Source: an uncultured Lachnospiraceae bacterium
Lineage (GTDB): Bacteria; Bacillota; Clostridia; Lachnospirales; Lachnospiraceae
DNA length: 39,574 bases
Assembly: GCA_910588895.1 (NCBI GenBank)
Contig: CAJUSS010000013.1
Location: 1 to 39,574 of the forward strand
Direction of reading: 5' to 3'
The translations under genes were made by a program, and so were the position numbers. Shown here one piece after another: positions 7,860-15,551 of the stretch; position 1 is the stretch's first letter; the number at the start of each line of letters is the position of its first letter. The notes below the pieces were generated by a model, which was not told the DNA's origin, ran no database searches, and saw nothing but the letters and a program-made list of their open reading frames with translations.

Positions 7860-8491
7860 TGACGAGAGAAGAGACAAAACAGATGCTCATGGTCTTACAA
7901 GCGGCATATCCGAATTACAGACCCCAGGACAAAACGATCGCGATCAATACATGGTACGATGCACTCTGTTCCCATCCCGCCCCAAAGATCAATGCTGCGG
8001 TAAAAGCCTATATCCTTTCTGACACCAGCGGCTTTGCTCCCAGTATAGGACAGGTCATCGATAAGATGCAGTTGTTTGACGATGCCGAAGAGATCAATGA
8101 GATGGCAGCGTGGCAGATGGTCCTAAAGGCGATGCGGAACGCCACATATCATCCAGAGGAGGAATTTGCGAGATTGCCAGCGATCGTCCAAAAGGCGGTC
8201 GTAAGCCCAGGGCAATTGCGGGAGTGGGCAACGGCAGAAGATACCGACGGTGCATGGCTGACCGTCACACAGTCAAATTTCATGCGGACCTACCGAGCAG
8301 AAGTCGCCAGAGGGAGGGAGATCAGAAAACTGAGCCCGGATCTTCTGAGGCTAGTGTCCAAGACGGTGGATCAGATAAAGCCTAAAGAGATATCGGTCAG
8401 TGAAGAGCGAAAGAACGAGGAGGAGAAACCTGTACCTATGCCTGAAAGAGTAAGGGAAAAGTACGAGAAACTGAAAAGGGTGATAGCATGA
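7859..8491 (+). CDS. Replicative helicase loader/inhibitor (G39P-like)
   Basis: The protein has 210 residues. The N-terminus MTREETKQMLMVLQAAYPNY, with WYDAL soon after, matches the helical domain of the G39P-type loader family, which loads or restrains the DnaB-type helicase at the phage origin. The middle is helical (GFAPSIGQVIDKM, RLPAIVQKAVVSPGQLREW) and the tail is charged. The stop of the replisome organizer and this ATG share one base (TGATG), and GGAGGG lies upstream. The position just after the organizer supports the role. Confidence 0.82.
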   Translation: MTREETKQMLMVLQAAYPNYRPQDKTIAINTWYDALCSHPAPKINAAVKAYILSDTSGFAPSIGQVIDKMQLFDDAEEINEMAAWQMVLKAMRNATYHPEEEFARLPAIVQKAVVSPGQLREWATAEDTDGAWLTVTQSNFMRTYRAEVARGREIRKLSPDLLRLVSKTVDQIKPKEISVSEERKNEEEKPVPMPERVREKYEKLKRVIA

Positions 8492-8518
8492 AAAATGAAT
8501 ATCAGGAGGGATTGGATC

Positions 8519-8710
8519 ATGGCGCTCAATAAGGTGGCAGAGCTTAGTATCGCAAAACTGGAGGACCGGAAAACGGTCACGGCGATCCTGCATGAGAACG
8601 GTTATACCGTAGGCCCTGGAAAGAGGAGACTGACACCGACCGGGAAAACAATGGACTATTACTTGAAGATATACAGAGATAACGACCAGGAAACTCTTTG
8701 TGGCGGATGA
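8519..8710 (+). CDS. Small hypothetical protein (63 aa)
   Basis: The start at ATG 8519 follows CAGGAGGGA; the in-frame ATG 8495 lacks such a site. The sequence begins MALNKVAELSIAKLEDRKTV, then HENGYTVGPGKRR and a late MDYYLKIYRD. This strand-helix-strand layout, with a YxLxI ending, occurs in short phage proteins between replication and RusA genes. No catalytic residues stand out. Function unknown. Confidence 0.65.
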   Translation: MALNKVAELSIAKLEDRKTVTAILHENGYTVGPGKRRLTPTGKTMDYYLKIYRDNDQETLCGG

Positions 8711-8721
8711 CGAGAGGTGAG

Positions 8722-9168
8722 ATGAAGATGGAGGAGGATAAAGCTTTGGAGATCATCAAGTTTTCCATACCTGGACCTCCCTTTGGTAAGCAGAGGCCGA
8801 AGTTTTCCGGGGCCGGGAAGTATGTGAAGACCTATACTCCAGATGAAACGATAAGATATGAGAACCTGGTCAAGATGATGTACCAAGGAGCAGCGCATGG
8901 GGAGCGGTTCAGCGATGATGCCATGTTGGATGTGCGGATCATAGCGTACTATGGGATCCCTAGATCCACCAGCAAGAAAAAGCGGATCGACATGCTGGCC
9001 CATAAGGTCCGGCCAGGAAAGAAGCCCGATCTTGATAATATATGCAAGGTCATCTGTGACAGCCTGAACAATGTCGCGTACCGTGATGATGCTGCTGTCG
9101 TGGATGCGCAGGTAAGGAAGTTTTACTCGGAGACACCCAGGGTGGATGTTACTATCCGAGCGATCTAA
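8722..9168 (+). CDS. rusA: RusA-family Holliday-junction resolvase
   Basis: The protein has 148 residues. RusA is a dimeric Mg-dependent endonuclease that cuts Holliday junctions. Visible signatures are SIPGPPFGKQRPKF at the N-terminus, the KPDLDNICKVICDSL core with Asp103 and Asp105, and AYRDDAAVV with Asp122/Asp123; these acidic residues form the active site in the family. It probably resolves branched replication or recombination intermediates made by RecT and the nuclease before packaging. Starts at 8707, 8722 or 8728 are all possible; 8722 has a GAGGTGA just ahead. Confidence 0.93.
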   Translation: MKMEEDKALEIIKFSIPGPPFGKQRPKFSGAGKYVKTYTPDETIRYENLVKMMYQGAAHGERFSDDAMLDVRIIAYYGIPRSTSKKKRIDMLAHKVRPGKKPDLDNICKVICDSLNNVAYRDDAAVVDAQVRKFYSETPRVDVTIRAI

Positions 9169-9180
9169 AGGAGGCAGGAT

Positions 9181-9423
9181 ATGTGGAGGGATGCGAGCTG
9201 GCGGGAAGGCTATCACATTGACAACCATAAAAAGTTCTGCTGCCTTCTCTGTGGGAAGGAGTTCATCATCGGAGCAGCGCTCCTTGGAGAGCATCCTCCC
9301 GGTTTTCCCATATGTCCATACTGTGGCGGGAGACAGACGGAATGTACCGAGGAGACGGGAGATGACCAGCTCGAAGAGCTTGCGGCTCTGATCGGATGTT
9401 TGGGGATCTATGTTGGTGGATGA
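9181..9423 (+). CDS. Zinc-ribbon protein
   Basis: The protein has 80 residues. Two Cys pairs (FCCLLCGKEF and CPYCGGRQTEC) separated by about 27 residues make a zinc ribbon. The acidic C-terminus (TGDDQLEELAALIG) is helical. It lies 12 bp after rusA, and AAAGGAGG at 9168-9175 provides its ribosome-binding site. Such proteins in early operons are usually DNA- or protein-binding adapters. No specific function can be read. Confidence 0.75.
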   Translation: MWRDASWREGYHIDNHKKFCCLLCGKEFIIGAALLGEHPPGFPICPYCGGRQTECTEETGDDQLEELAALIGCLGIYVGG

Positions 9424-9441
9424 TAGAAAGGATGGAGACAT

Positions 9442-10608
9442 ATGGCAGAAAAGATAGCGATCACAAATGAGACAGTCGAAGGAGCGGTGGATGAGGTGGC
9501 GGCAGTACAGACGGGGAACCTGGAGTTCCGCCTCATCGACCCAAAAGAGGGGGGCTTCCTCCAGAGGATCAAATGGAACAAAGAGGAGCTGGAAGCGGCG
9601 GTCCGGCAGAAGATCGCCGAATACCAAAATGTTGTCTACACAGATGACAACATGAAGCAGGCTAAGGCAGACCGGGCCGAGCTTAACAAGCTTGCAAAAG
9701 CCATCGATGAGCGCCGAAAGATGGTCAAGAAGATCATAAGCGAGCCGTATGATACCTTCGAGACCGAGCTGAAAGATATCCTGGCGCTTATCCGGGAGCC
9801 GGTCGGTATCATCGATAAGCAGGTCAAAGCGTTCGAGGAACAGCAGAAGGAAGCGAAAAAGAAGGATATCCGGGCTGCCTATGATGGAGCGATCGGGGAC
9901 CTGCAGGGAGTGCTCCCCTTTGAGAAGGTGTTCGACATCCGGTATCTCAACCAGACCTATAAACTGGCCACAGCCCAGGCTGATGTGAGGGCAAAGATCG
10001 AGAAGGTCCGCACCGACCTGGAGACCATAGACGGCCTTGACAGCAAATACAAACTGAACGCCAAGGACGTTTATATCCGGACCCTGGACCTTAGCCAGGC
10101 ATTGGCAGAGAACAAGAGGCTGTCGGATCTGGAAGAAAAGCTGGAAGCGGAAAAGCGCCGCAAGGCTGCGGAGGAAGATGAGAGAAAGCGCCTGGAAGAA
10201 GAGCGCCGAAAAAAAGCTGAAGAAAGGGCCAGGAGAGCCGAGGAGGAAAGAAAGGCGCAGGAAGAGGAGAGGAAAGCTAATATCGGGCGCACCCGGGGTG
10301 ATACCGTCTTTGCTGGCAGACCTGTCGGGATCGATGGCGGATCTCCGGAAAGCGTATCAAGACCGGCTGGATCTGTTATCGAATCTCCACAAAGCGTATC
10401 AAGACCAGTTTGGAGCGTGTCAGATACAGAACCTGGGACAGGAAATGCCGTCCGGAAAGTCGAAGAGCCGCAGGAAGACCAGCCATCGCCCGAAGAAAAA
10501 AAGCTATATATCACGAGGTTCTATGCGAAGGGGACCAGGGATCAGCTGAATAAGCTGGTGCAGTTCATGGGGGATAACGGGATCGAGTATGGGAGGATAA
10601 ATGCGTGA
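9442..10608 (+). CDS. DUF1351-type coiled-coil protein
   Basis: The protein has 388 residues. The N-terminal 230 residues match the DUF1351 style common in Bacillota phage recombination regions (VVYTDDNMKQAKADRAELNK and EPVGIIDKQVKAFE). A long, highly charged single helix (about 225-275, rich in E, K, R) follows. The linker has a repeated SVSRP unit (SPESVSRPAGS and SPQSVSRPVWS), and the end domain is compact (KLYITRFYAKGTRDQLNKL). In related phages this protein sits beside recT-like genes and is thought to help recombination; its activity is unknown. The stop overlaps the next start. Confidence 0.75.
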   Translation: MAEKIAITNETVEGAVDEVAAVQTGNLEFRLIDPKEGGFLQRIKWNKEELEAAVRQKIAEYQNVVYTDDNMKQAKADRAELNKLAKAIDERRKMVKKIISEPYDTFETELKDILALIREPVGIIDKQVKAFEEQQKEAKKKDIRAAYDGAIGDLQGVLPFEKVFDIRYLNQTYKLATAQADVRAKIEKVRTDLETIDGLDSKYKLNAKDVYIRTLDLSQALAENKRLSDLEEKLEAEKRRKAAEEDERKRLEEERRKKAEERARRAEEERKAQEEERKANIGRTRGDTVFAGRPVGIDGGSPESVSRPAGSVIESPQSVSRPVWSVSDTEPGTGNAVRKVEEPQEDQPSPEEKKLYITRFYAKGTRDQLNKLVQFMGDNGIEYGRINA

Positions 10609-11219
10609 TAGAAGGATTTGAAAAGAAGCTGGATTTTGACAGCGACACCTTCGAGGATATGAAACGGGATATGAACTTTGTCCTGCAGCGGCTCATCGGG
10701 AACATGAAAGAGAAGGGTACCAATGAGGGCAGTATGGCATTAAAGATCGATGTGACCATGGTAAAGGAGTATATCCCCAACTACGACCCGGATATCGACG
10801 GGGAGACGAGGGAGATCAGCAAGCCGAAGTTCAAGCATAAGGTCACGTCAGCAGTGAAGATCAATGACGAGAAATCCGGAGCCTTCGACAATGAGATGGA
10901 GCTTGTCATGGATGATGAGACCGGGGTCTTCAAGCTGGTACCGATCGCGAACACGGCCCAGAGGAGTATATTCGACGCGGACTTCCAGCAGGATGACGGC
11001 GGGGAGTGCGTGAACGATGGAGACAGAGAGGATGGGCCAGCCATGATCGGAGGCTCTGACAGGCTGCTCCTTCCAGGGCCTTCTGGAGGAGAGGATGTGG
11101 ATCCGGAACCAGATGAAGGGTTGGATGATATCACAGACGAGTTCCTCGGAGATGACGGCCATACAGATTTGGATGATGACTATGGATACGATGAGCCAGA
11201 GGATGACCCAGAGGAATAG
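10605..11219 (+). CDS. Acidic hypothetical phage protein
   Basis: The protein has 204 residues, with a GTG start overlapping the previous stop. The first 115 residues (EKKLDFDSDTFEDMKRDMN, a strand-rich middle including KPKFKHKVTSAV) form a folded domain seen in clostridial phages. The last 70 residues are extremely acidic (runs of D and E), which could mimic DNA or bind a basic partner. The DUF1351 neighbour suggests a joint role in the recombination or replication operon. No enzyme motif was seen. Confidence 0.65.
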   Translation: MIEGFEKKLDFDSDTFEDMKRDMNFVLQRLIGNMKEKGTNEGSMALKIDVTMVKEYIPNYDPDIDGETREISKPKFKHKVTSAVKINDEKSGAFDNEMELVMDDETGVFKLVPIANTAQRSIFDADFQQDDGGECVNDGDREDGPAMIGGSDRLLLPGPSGGEDVDPEPDEGLDDITDEFLGDDGHTDLDDDYGYDEPEDDPEE

Positions 11220-11228
11220 GAGGCGGCT

Positions 11229-11534
11229 ATGGCTAGGAACATCATGTATGTGTATGAGCGGATATACAAAGAGGAGAACGCCATGCACAGAGAGTTTGCC
11301 AAGATGCAGATAAACGGGAGACGGACCTCCAGGGCAGACCTAAAGAGGATCCGGAAGATCCTGTCGGACCATACCTACCGTATCGCGCAGGAATGCTCGG
11401 TTATCGTGAACTACCTGAGGCCTGTGATCAAAGGGGATAAGGTAGTGCTCGGAGATCCGTTGATCATGTTGCCAGACTGCAGGCTGATCTCCATCGGGGA
11501 GCTGCAGGATATCGAACTTGGAAGAAAAAGATGA
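11229..11534 (+). CDS. Hypothetical protein
   Basis: The protein has 101 residues, starting 9 bases after the preceding stop with a GGAGG site overlapping that stop. It is basic and mostly helical: IYKEENAMHREFAKMQING, then RRTSRADLKRIRKIL. A short strand segment (VIKGDKVVLGDPLIMLP) ends the chain. No recognisable motif. It belongs to the early operon by spacing. Confidence 0.6.
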   Translation: MARNIMYVYERIYKEENAMHREFAKMQINGRRTSRADLKRIRKILSDHTYRIAQECSVIVNYLRPVIKGDKVVLGDPLIMLPDCRLISIGELQDIELGRKR

Positions 11535-11550
11535 AGAGGGAGGAGATACT

Positions 11551-11847
11551 ATGAGGAGTATGGACCCATTTGGGACATGTGCATATTGCGGCAGGCAGAT
11601 CATGTGGATCCGGACTGCCGCAGGGAAGAACATGCCAGTAAACCCGGAGATCATCAGCTTCCGCAGACCGGAGGCCGGGAAGAAGGCCGCAGAGAAGATC
11701 GTCACCCAGACCGGGGAAGTCATCAGTGCAGATAAGGTTGACAGCGCTCAAGCAGAGGGCATCGGTTACATATCGCACTTTGCCACATGTCCAGGGTATG
11801 GCCGGATGAAAAAGACCGGGCAGGGAGATGGGCGGGCGAGAGCATGA
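11551..11847 (+). CDS. Zinc-finger-like phage protein
   Basis: The protein has 98 residues. Start 11551 follows GGAGGAG; the upstream in-frame ATG at 11518 lies inside the previous gene. CAYCGRQIMWIRTAAGKNMP near the N-terminus, and HFATCPGYGRMKK near the C-terminus, form a split zinc site. The layout recalls the small 'CxxCxxxIxWxxTxxGKxMPVD' proteins found widely in phages. Its stop overlaps the start of the next gene. Confidence 0.72.
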   Translation: MRSMDPFGTCAYCGRQIMWIRTAAGKNMPVNPEIISFRRPEAGKKAAEKIVTQTGEVISADKVDSAQAEGIGYISHFATCPGYGRMKKTGQGDGRARA

Positions 11848-12122
11848 GCAGAGAGGCCAAGATCATCGAAAAGATCGATGGGTATGCCATGTGGGGCGGC
11901 GACATGCCGGAGTTTTCCATCGAGGAACTGCAGATCATCCGGGATGCTCTAAAAAGAGCTGTATCGAGCTATAAGCCATCAGACCTCTTGGAAGGATGGG
12001 AAGATATATGCCATCAGGTTAAAGGAGGGCTAAAGCGCCTTGGCCATGATATCCAGATCGTCAGCTATGGGACTGAGGAGGAGCTTAAGGCAGCGTTAGC
12101 TGGCAAAAAGGCTGCAGGATAG
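11844..12122 (+). CDS. Hypothetical protein (92 aa)
   Basis: ATG 11844 overlaps the previous TGA (ATGA). The sequence begins MSREAKIIEKIDGYAMWGGD and then has FSIEELQIIRDALKRAV, a predominantly helical chain with a basic end. No known family is apparent. Tight coupling on the 5' side and 20 bp to the methylase on the 3' side place it in the early operon. Confidence 0.6.
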   Translation: MSREAKIIEKIDGYAMWGGDMPEFSIEELQIIRDALKRAVSSYKPSDLLEGWEDICHQVKGGLKRLGHDIQIVSYGTEEELKAALAGKKAAG

Positions 12123-12142
12123 ATGTGCATGAGGGAATAGTG

Positions 12143-12940
12143 ATGAGAGCGATAATTAAGTATCCCGGCAGTAAATGGGGCCTGGCGGAGTGGATCATCA
12201 GCCATTTCCCGGAGCACCACAGCTACCTGGAACCCTTTTTCGGGTCCGGGGCGGTCCTGTTCAGGAAGCCCCGGAGCAACATCGAGACGGTGAACGACCT
12301 TGACAGCGATGTGGTGGGCCTGTTCGACTGTATGCGCAGGGATCCGGAGCGTCTGGCGAGGATGGTATGCTGCACACCCTACTCCAGGGAGATGTATGAG
12401 AGGGCGTATCAGGGGACACCGGACGATCCGTTCGAGAGGGCCTTGTACTTCTGCATAAGGCTCGACCAGGGCTATGGATCTAGGACGACTGGAGGGCGGG
12501 TCGGATGGAAGAACGACATCCAGGGGAGGGAGCGGGCCTATGCAGCGAGGGACTGGCGGGAGCTCCCGGGGATCATCATGCAGGCGGCGGAACGGCTCCG
12601 GGGTGTACAGATCGAACATCGGCCGGCGGTAGAGGTCATCCGGCGTTACGACCACCCAAAAGTACTGATCTATGCCGACCCGCCCTACTTGCTGGGTACC
12701 CGGCACGGCAGACAATACCGGCATGAGATGACGGATAGGGACCACGAGGAGCTGCTGGATGCCCTCCTGGCCCACCAGGGGCCGGTGCTACTATCCGGAT
12801 ATGACAGCGCCCTATACGATGACCGCCTGCGTGGATGGCATCGGGAGGGGGCTGTGAGCTATACCCAAGTCGGAACAAAGAAGACAGAGGTCCTGTGGAT
12901 GAACTTTGAGCCAGTACAACAGATATCTTTAAACATTTGA
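12143..12940 (+). CDS. DNA adenine-N6 methyltransferase (Dam/D12 class)
   Basis: The protein has 265 residues. It transfers a methyl group from S-adenosylmethionine to adenine N6. Motifs: IIKYPGSKW (residues 4-12) and EPFFGSGAV (30-38) form the AdoMet site, and YADPPYLLG (178-186) holds the catalytic DPPY. Domain order fits the alpha-class D12 family. ATG 12143 is preferred to GTG 12125 because GAGGGA precedes it by six bases. No cognate restriction gene is adjacent, so this is an orphan methylase, probably for protection from host restriction or for regulation. The target sequence is not readable. Confidence 0.92.
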   Translation: MRAIIKYPGSKWGLAEWIISHFPEHHSYLEPFFGSGAVLFRKPRSNIETVNDLDSDVVGLFDCMRRDPERLARMVCCTPYSREMYERAYQGTPDDPFERALYFCIRLDQGYGSRTTGGRVGWKNDIQGRERAYAARDWRELPGIIMQAAERLRGVQIEHRPAVEVIRRYDHPKVLIYADPPYLLGTRHGRQYRHEMTDRDHEELLDALLAHQGPVLLSGYDSALYDDRLRGWHREGAVSYTQVGTKKTEVLWMNFEPVQQISLNI

Positions 12941-12955
12941 TGGAGGTTATATAGC

Positions 12956-13228
12956 ATGGATGATATCATTTGCCAGTTTAAGGCCCCTTGTGGATACTGT
13001 ATCAGATTTGACAAACAATGCCAGGAAATAAGAGGCTGTAATCCAAATGATCCAAAGATGATGAGGGCAGTTGCGACCACAGAAGAAGATGCAGACAAAA
13101 AGTTGCTGAACCCTGTTGGAGAGTATGCTGCTAAATTTGCACAGAACCACGGGATTTCGATAAAAGAAGCACTTGAGCAGCCCATGGTCAGAGCCAGACG
13201 TGCTTTTTTCAATGCCACCGGACAATAG
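12956..13228 (+). CDS. Small Cys-containing protein
   Basis: The protein has 90 residues. The N-terminal APCGYCIRFDKQCQEIRGC motif gives four closely spaced cysteines, likely a metal knuckle. The rest is helical (AKFAQNHGISIKEALEQP), a phrase common in Cys-rich phage proteins. It has noticeably more A+T than the methylase before it. It resembles the possible tiny frame at 1032. Function unknown; metal binding is inference. Confidence 0.65.
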   Translation: MDDIICQFKAPCGYCIRFDKQCQEIRGCNPNDPKMMRAVATTEEDADKKLLNPVGEYAAKFAQNHGISIKEALEQPMVRARRAFFNATGQ

Positions 13229-13336
13229 ATCACTTTCATATAAAAGAAAAGCCGCCCCACTTTTTCGCGAGACAGCCCCTCAACCTATGCAGATTATATC
13301 TCGTGATGAAAGAAAAGTCAAGGAGGTTGGAAGGAT

Positions 13337-13903
13337 ATGGGTGATAGCGCGATGTACATGTTGTCGCAAGACGATTTGAACAAGGTCGCTTCGATCGCTG
13401 GCAGAGAAGCTGTCAGGGTGTTCCGGGAAGAGCAGAAAAAGGCGGCCAAAAAATATGCCAGGGAAGAGGATAAGGTAAGGAAGACCAAAAGGATACTCAG
13501 CTCTTACCGCAGGATGAAGGCCACGCTATCAGAAGATACGGAATTTACAGAGAAGGAAAAGATCGAGCTTAGGTGGCGCTTCATCGAGGACCTGATGGGG
13601 AGCCCGGACCGGCAGGCGTGCAGGTCGGAGCGGGCAGCCATCGATAGCGAGAAAAAGCGCCAGGAGAACCTATACTGTATCCACTGTATAGAAAACGCGG
13701 TCAGATCATACAAGGAGGAGTGCGACAGGTCTTCCAATGAGGAGTACAGGAGGCGGTATCGGGAGCTGCACTATATGTACATAGCAGAAGATCCTCTTAC
13801 CGTCCGGGAGATAGCGGAGCTGGAAGATGTGAGCGAGAAAACGGTGTATAAAGACCTTGGGATAGCCTGCAGCATCATAGCGGTCTATCTCCTGGGAATG
13901 TAG
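13337..13903 (+). CDS. ArpU-like late transcription regulator
   Basis: The protein has 188 residues. The C-terminal 45 residues (PLTVREIAELEDVSEKTVYK) form a sigma-70 region-4-type helix-turn-helix. The preceding 140 residues are charged helices with CIHCIENAV. This is the layout of ArpU/sigma-like regulators, which in Bacillota phages end the early operon and switch on late genes. Its place as the last gene before the cargo block and terminase fits that role. Its target promoter is not identified. Confidence 0.75.
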   Translation: MGDSAMYMLSQDDLNKVASIAGREAVRVFREEQKKAAKKYAREEDKVRKTKRILSSYRRMKATLSEDTEFTEKEKIELRWRFIEDLMGSPDRQACRSERAAIDSEKKRQENLYCIHCIENAVRSYKEECDRSSNEEYRRRYRELHYMYIAEDPLTVREIAELEDVSEKTVYKDLGIACSIIAVYLLGM

Positions 13904-13912
13904 GAAACATCG

Positions 13913-13943
13913 CATCTTGTGGGCATATGGAAGCCTCAAGATG
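13913..13943. other. Hairpin after the late regulator
   Basis: CATCTTG (13913-13919) and CAAGATG (13937-13943) form a 7-bp stem, with GGC/GCC extending it inward. It begins 10 bases after the regulator stop. There is no downstream T-run, so classical termination is doubtful; it may act with Rho, as an mRNA stabiliser, or as a regulator-binding site. The rest of 13944-14080 shows no gene. A weak GATAAT-like hexamer at 13997 has no convincing -35. Confidence 0.4.
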
Positions 13944-14080
13944 GGGGTTATCGCAAAGAGTAGAAAAAGAGTAGGTAGTCATTAGAGAAAACCTGTGATA
14001 ATATGGTAGTAGCCAACAAACCCATGATGTCACCTGTGAGATGAGGCCATGTTGTTCTCCTTTCCTGCATCACATGAAAA

Positions 14081-14099
14081 GGCTGGCCAAGAGCCAGCC
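14081..14099 (-). terminator. Intrinsic terminator of the leftward nuclease gene
   Basis: Reading leftward, GGCTGGC-TCTTG-GCCAGCC forms a 7-bp GC-rich stem with a 5-base loop, followed by TTTT. It lies 8 bases past the stop of the leftward gene at 14108. It isolates that gene from the early operon and would reduce antisense transcription into it. Confidence 0.75.
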
Positions 14100-14107
14100 A
14101 TGATCCT

Positions 14108-14869
14108 TCATGATGACCAATCAGAAAGACCGTCCGGAACTGGATGGTCTTTTCTGTTATCTGCAGTTATGCTCTCACAGGCATCCTTTATCGCCTGACA
14201 GAGCTCCTTGAACGACAACTCAGGTGACCCGATTGTCTGTAGTTTGACAAGGGATATCGTTTTCTGGTCACCACAGCTCTCATTTAGGACAGAAGTCTTG
14301 ATGACGTAGAACCTCCATAAGTCCATGTCAAAGATATTCTGTCTTTTTCTCGTAGCTGTGTAGATCGCGAAGACGTATAGGTCCGAGTTGCGCTGGCGAG
14401 GCGCATCTGGACGGAAATCTCCTATCTCATCCGGGACCTTTGCAGGAGCTATGCTGAAAGAGATTCTTGGAACAGTACCTGGATGCGGTTCCCAGGCCTG
14501 CACATATGCGGCTGACTTTACTTCTATACGGCATGGGATAAATGTAAGATTGGAAGTTTCCGGTTCTGGCGAGGGATCGAGCCTTTGTTCGATATATGGC
14601 CCCACTAAGTCATATGGCTCAAAGTTTGAACGGATGTCCTCATTGGTGTAGACCCCTCCCAACTCCAGCGCAGCCTTGACGATAAATTCTGCTAGGACCC
14701 CCCGGTTTGTATTTCTGAGCATATCAGAGTATGCCCATTGCCAGAACTCGGCTATGTGGAACGGAAGGACAGAGCCTCCGTCCGTAAGATGTTCCAGGCC
14801 TGTCAGTTTTCTCTGATAAGACCCGGAGTAATTGGCGGTCCGTTGAGGACCTATCCTTTTAGCATCCAT
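14108..14869 (-). CDS. PD-(D/E)XK-like nuclease, antisense cargo gene
   Basis: The protein has 253 residues and is transcribed against every gene around it. Candidate restriction-fold residues: Glu61 in the helix LAEFIVKAAL, Asp87 in EPYDLVG, and RIEVKSAA with Glu116 and Lys118 (E-x-K), followed by the strand SDLYVFAIY (162-170). That order fits a PD-(D/E)XK core. AGGAGG at 14877-14882 fixes ATG 14869. A long upstream extension of the frame is a shadow of the ParB-like gene. It has its own extended -10 promoter and terminator. It could be a defence or superinfection nuclease, or the restriction partner of the neighbouring modification-like operon. I do not recognise a named family. Confidence 0.72.
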   Translation of the reverse strand: MDAKRIGPQRTANYSGSYQRKLTGLEHLTDGGSVLPFHIAEFWQWAYSDMLRNTNRGVLAEFIVKAALELGGVYTNEDIRSNFEPYDLVGPYIEQRLDPSPEPETSNLTFIPCRIEVKSAAYVQAWEPHPGTVPRISFSIAPAKVPDEIGDFRPDAPRQRNSDLYVFAIYTATRKRQNIFDMDLWRFYVIKTSVLNESCGDQKTISLVKLQTIGSPELSFKELCQAIKDACESITADNRKDHPVPDGLSDWSS

Positions 14870-14890
14870 TGTCATTCCTCCTTTGGAAGG

Positions 14891-14919
14891 ATTATAGCAT
14901 AAAACGGGAAGGTGATAAA
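14891..14919 (-). promoter_or_regulatory. Promoter of the antisense nuclease
   Basis: On the minus strand, TATAAT (14896-14891) is preceded by TGC, giving an extended -10. A TTTATC/TTATCA-like -35 lies 16-17 bp upstream, around 14913-14919. The transcript would start just ahead of the AGGAGG of the nuclease. The -35 overlaps the ribosome-binding region of the divergent ParB-like gene, so transcription of the two could interfere. Confidence 0.65.
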
Positions 14920-14921
14920 CA

Positions 14922-15551
14922 ATGAACGAGAAACGTATCGAAGTGTGCAAGATGAGGGTTGGCGACCTGAAGCATGACTTTGGAAACCCAAGGAAGATTT
15001 CAAAGAAGAAATCCCAGGAGCTTGAACGGTCCATGGATATGTTTGGAGACTTTGGGATTTTTCTCGTGGATGAGCATGATAATGTGATCGCGGGGAACCA
15101 GCGGTCTATCATACTATCCAGACGGGATCCGGACATCGAAGTGGATGTTAAAAGGCTCATAGGATATTCTGAGGCAGAACTGCGTTCCATAAATATCATG
15201 GACAACACACACGCCGGGGAATGGGATCTGGAGCTCCTTGCTGATTGGACTGCGGACTTGAACCTGGACCTCGGGATCGATTTGAACAATGACGACCCTC
15301 ATGATAGAGATCTTCCTAAAATGGAACTGATACGGTATGAGAAGTATGATTATGTTATGATCGTATGTAGGAGCGAGATAGATTTCAATGACCTGGTGCG
15401 AAAGCTCGGAATAGATGGGCGGAAGGTCGCTGTTACAAAAAAACGGGATATCAAAGCAAGGGCAATCTGGTATGATCAGATGAAAGCACAGATCATCGAG
15501 AAGCCGGTCGAAGCACAGCCAGAGAGAGAAGATGGAGGAGATGAAAGATGA
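14922..15551 (+). CDS. ParB/Srx-fold protein
   Basis: The protein has 209 residues. The N-terminal 100 residues have the ParB-like pattern: VGDLKHDFGNPRKI (GNPR at 21-24), a helix LERSMDMFGDFG, VDEHDNVIAGNQR (GNQR at 58-61), and RSINIMDNTHAGEWDLELLAD. Stand-alone proteins of this type usually accompany DNA methylases or other DNA-modifying enzymes in phages, and some ParB-fold proteins bind CTP or act as nucleases. The C-terminal part has no HTH as in partition ParB. It is the first gene of a four-gene operon with overlapping ends; a DNA-targeting role in modification is inference. Confidence 0.8.
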   Translation: MNEKRIEVCKMRVGDLKHDFGNPRKISKKKSQELERSMDMFGDFGIFLVDEHDNVIAGNQRSIILSRRDPDIEVDVKRLIGYSEAELRSINIMDNTHAGEWDLELLADWTADLNLDLGIDLNNDDPHDRDLPKMELIRYEKYDYVMIVCRSEIDFNDLVRKLGIDGRKVAVTKKRDIKARAIWYDQMKAQIIEKPVEAQPEREDGGDER

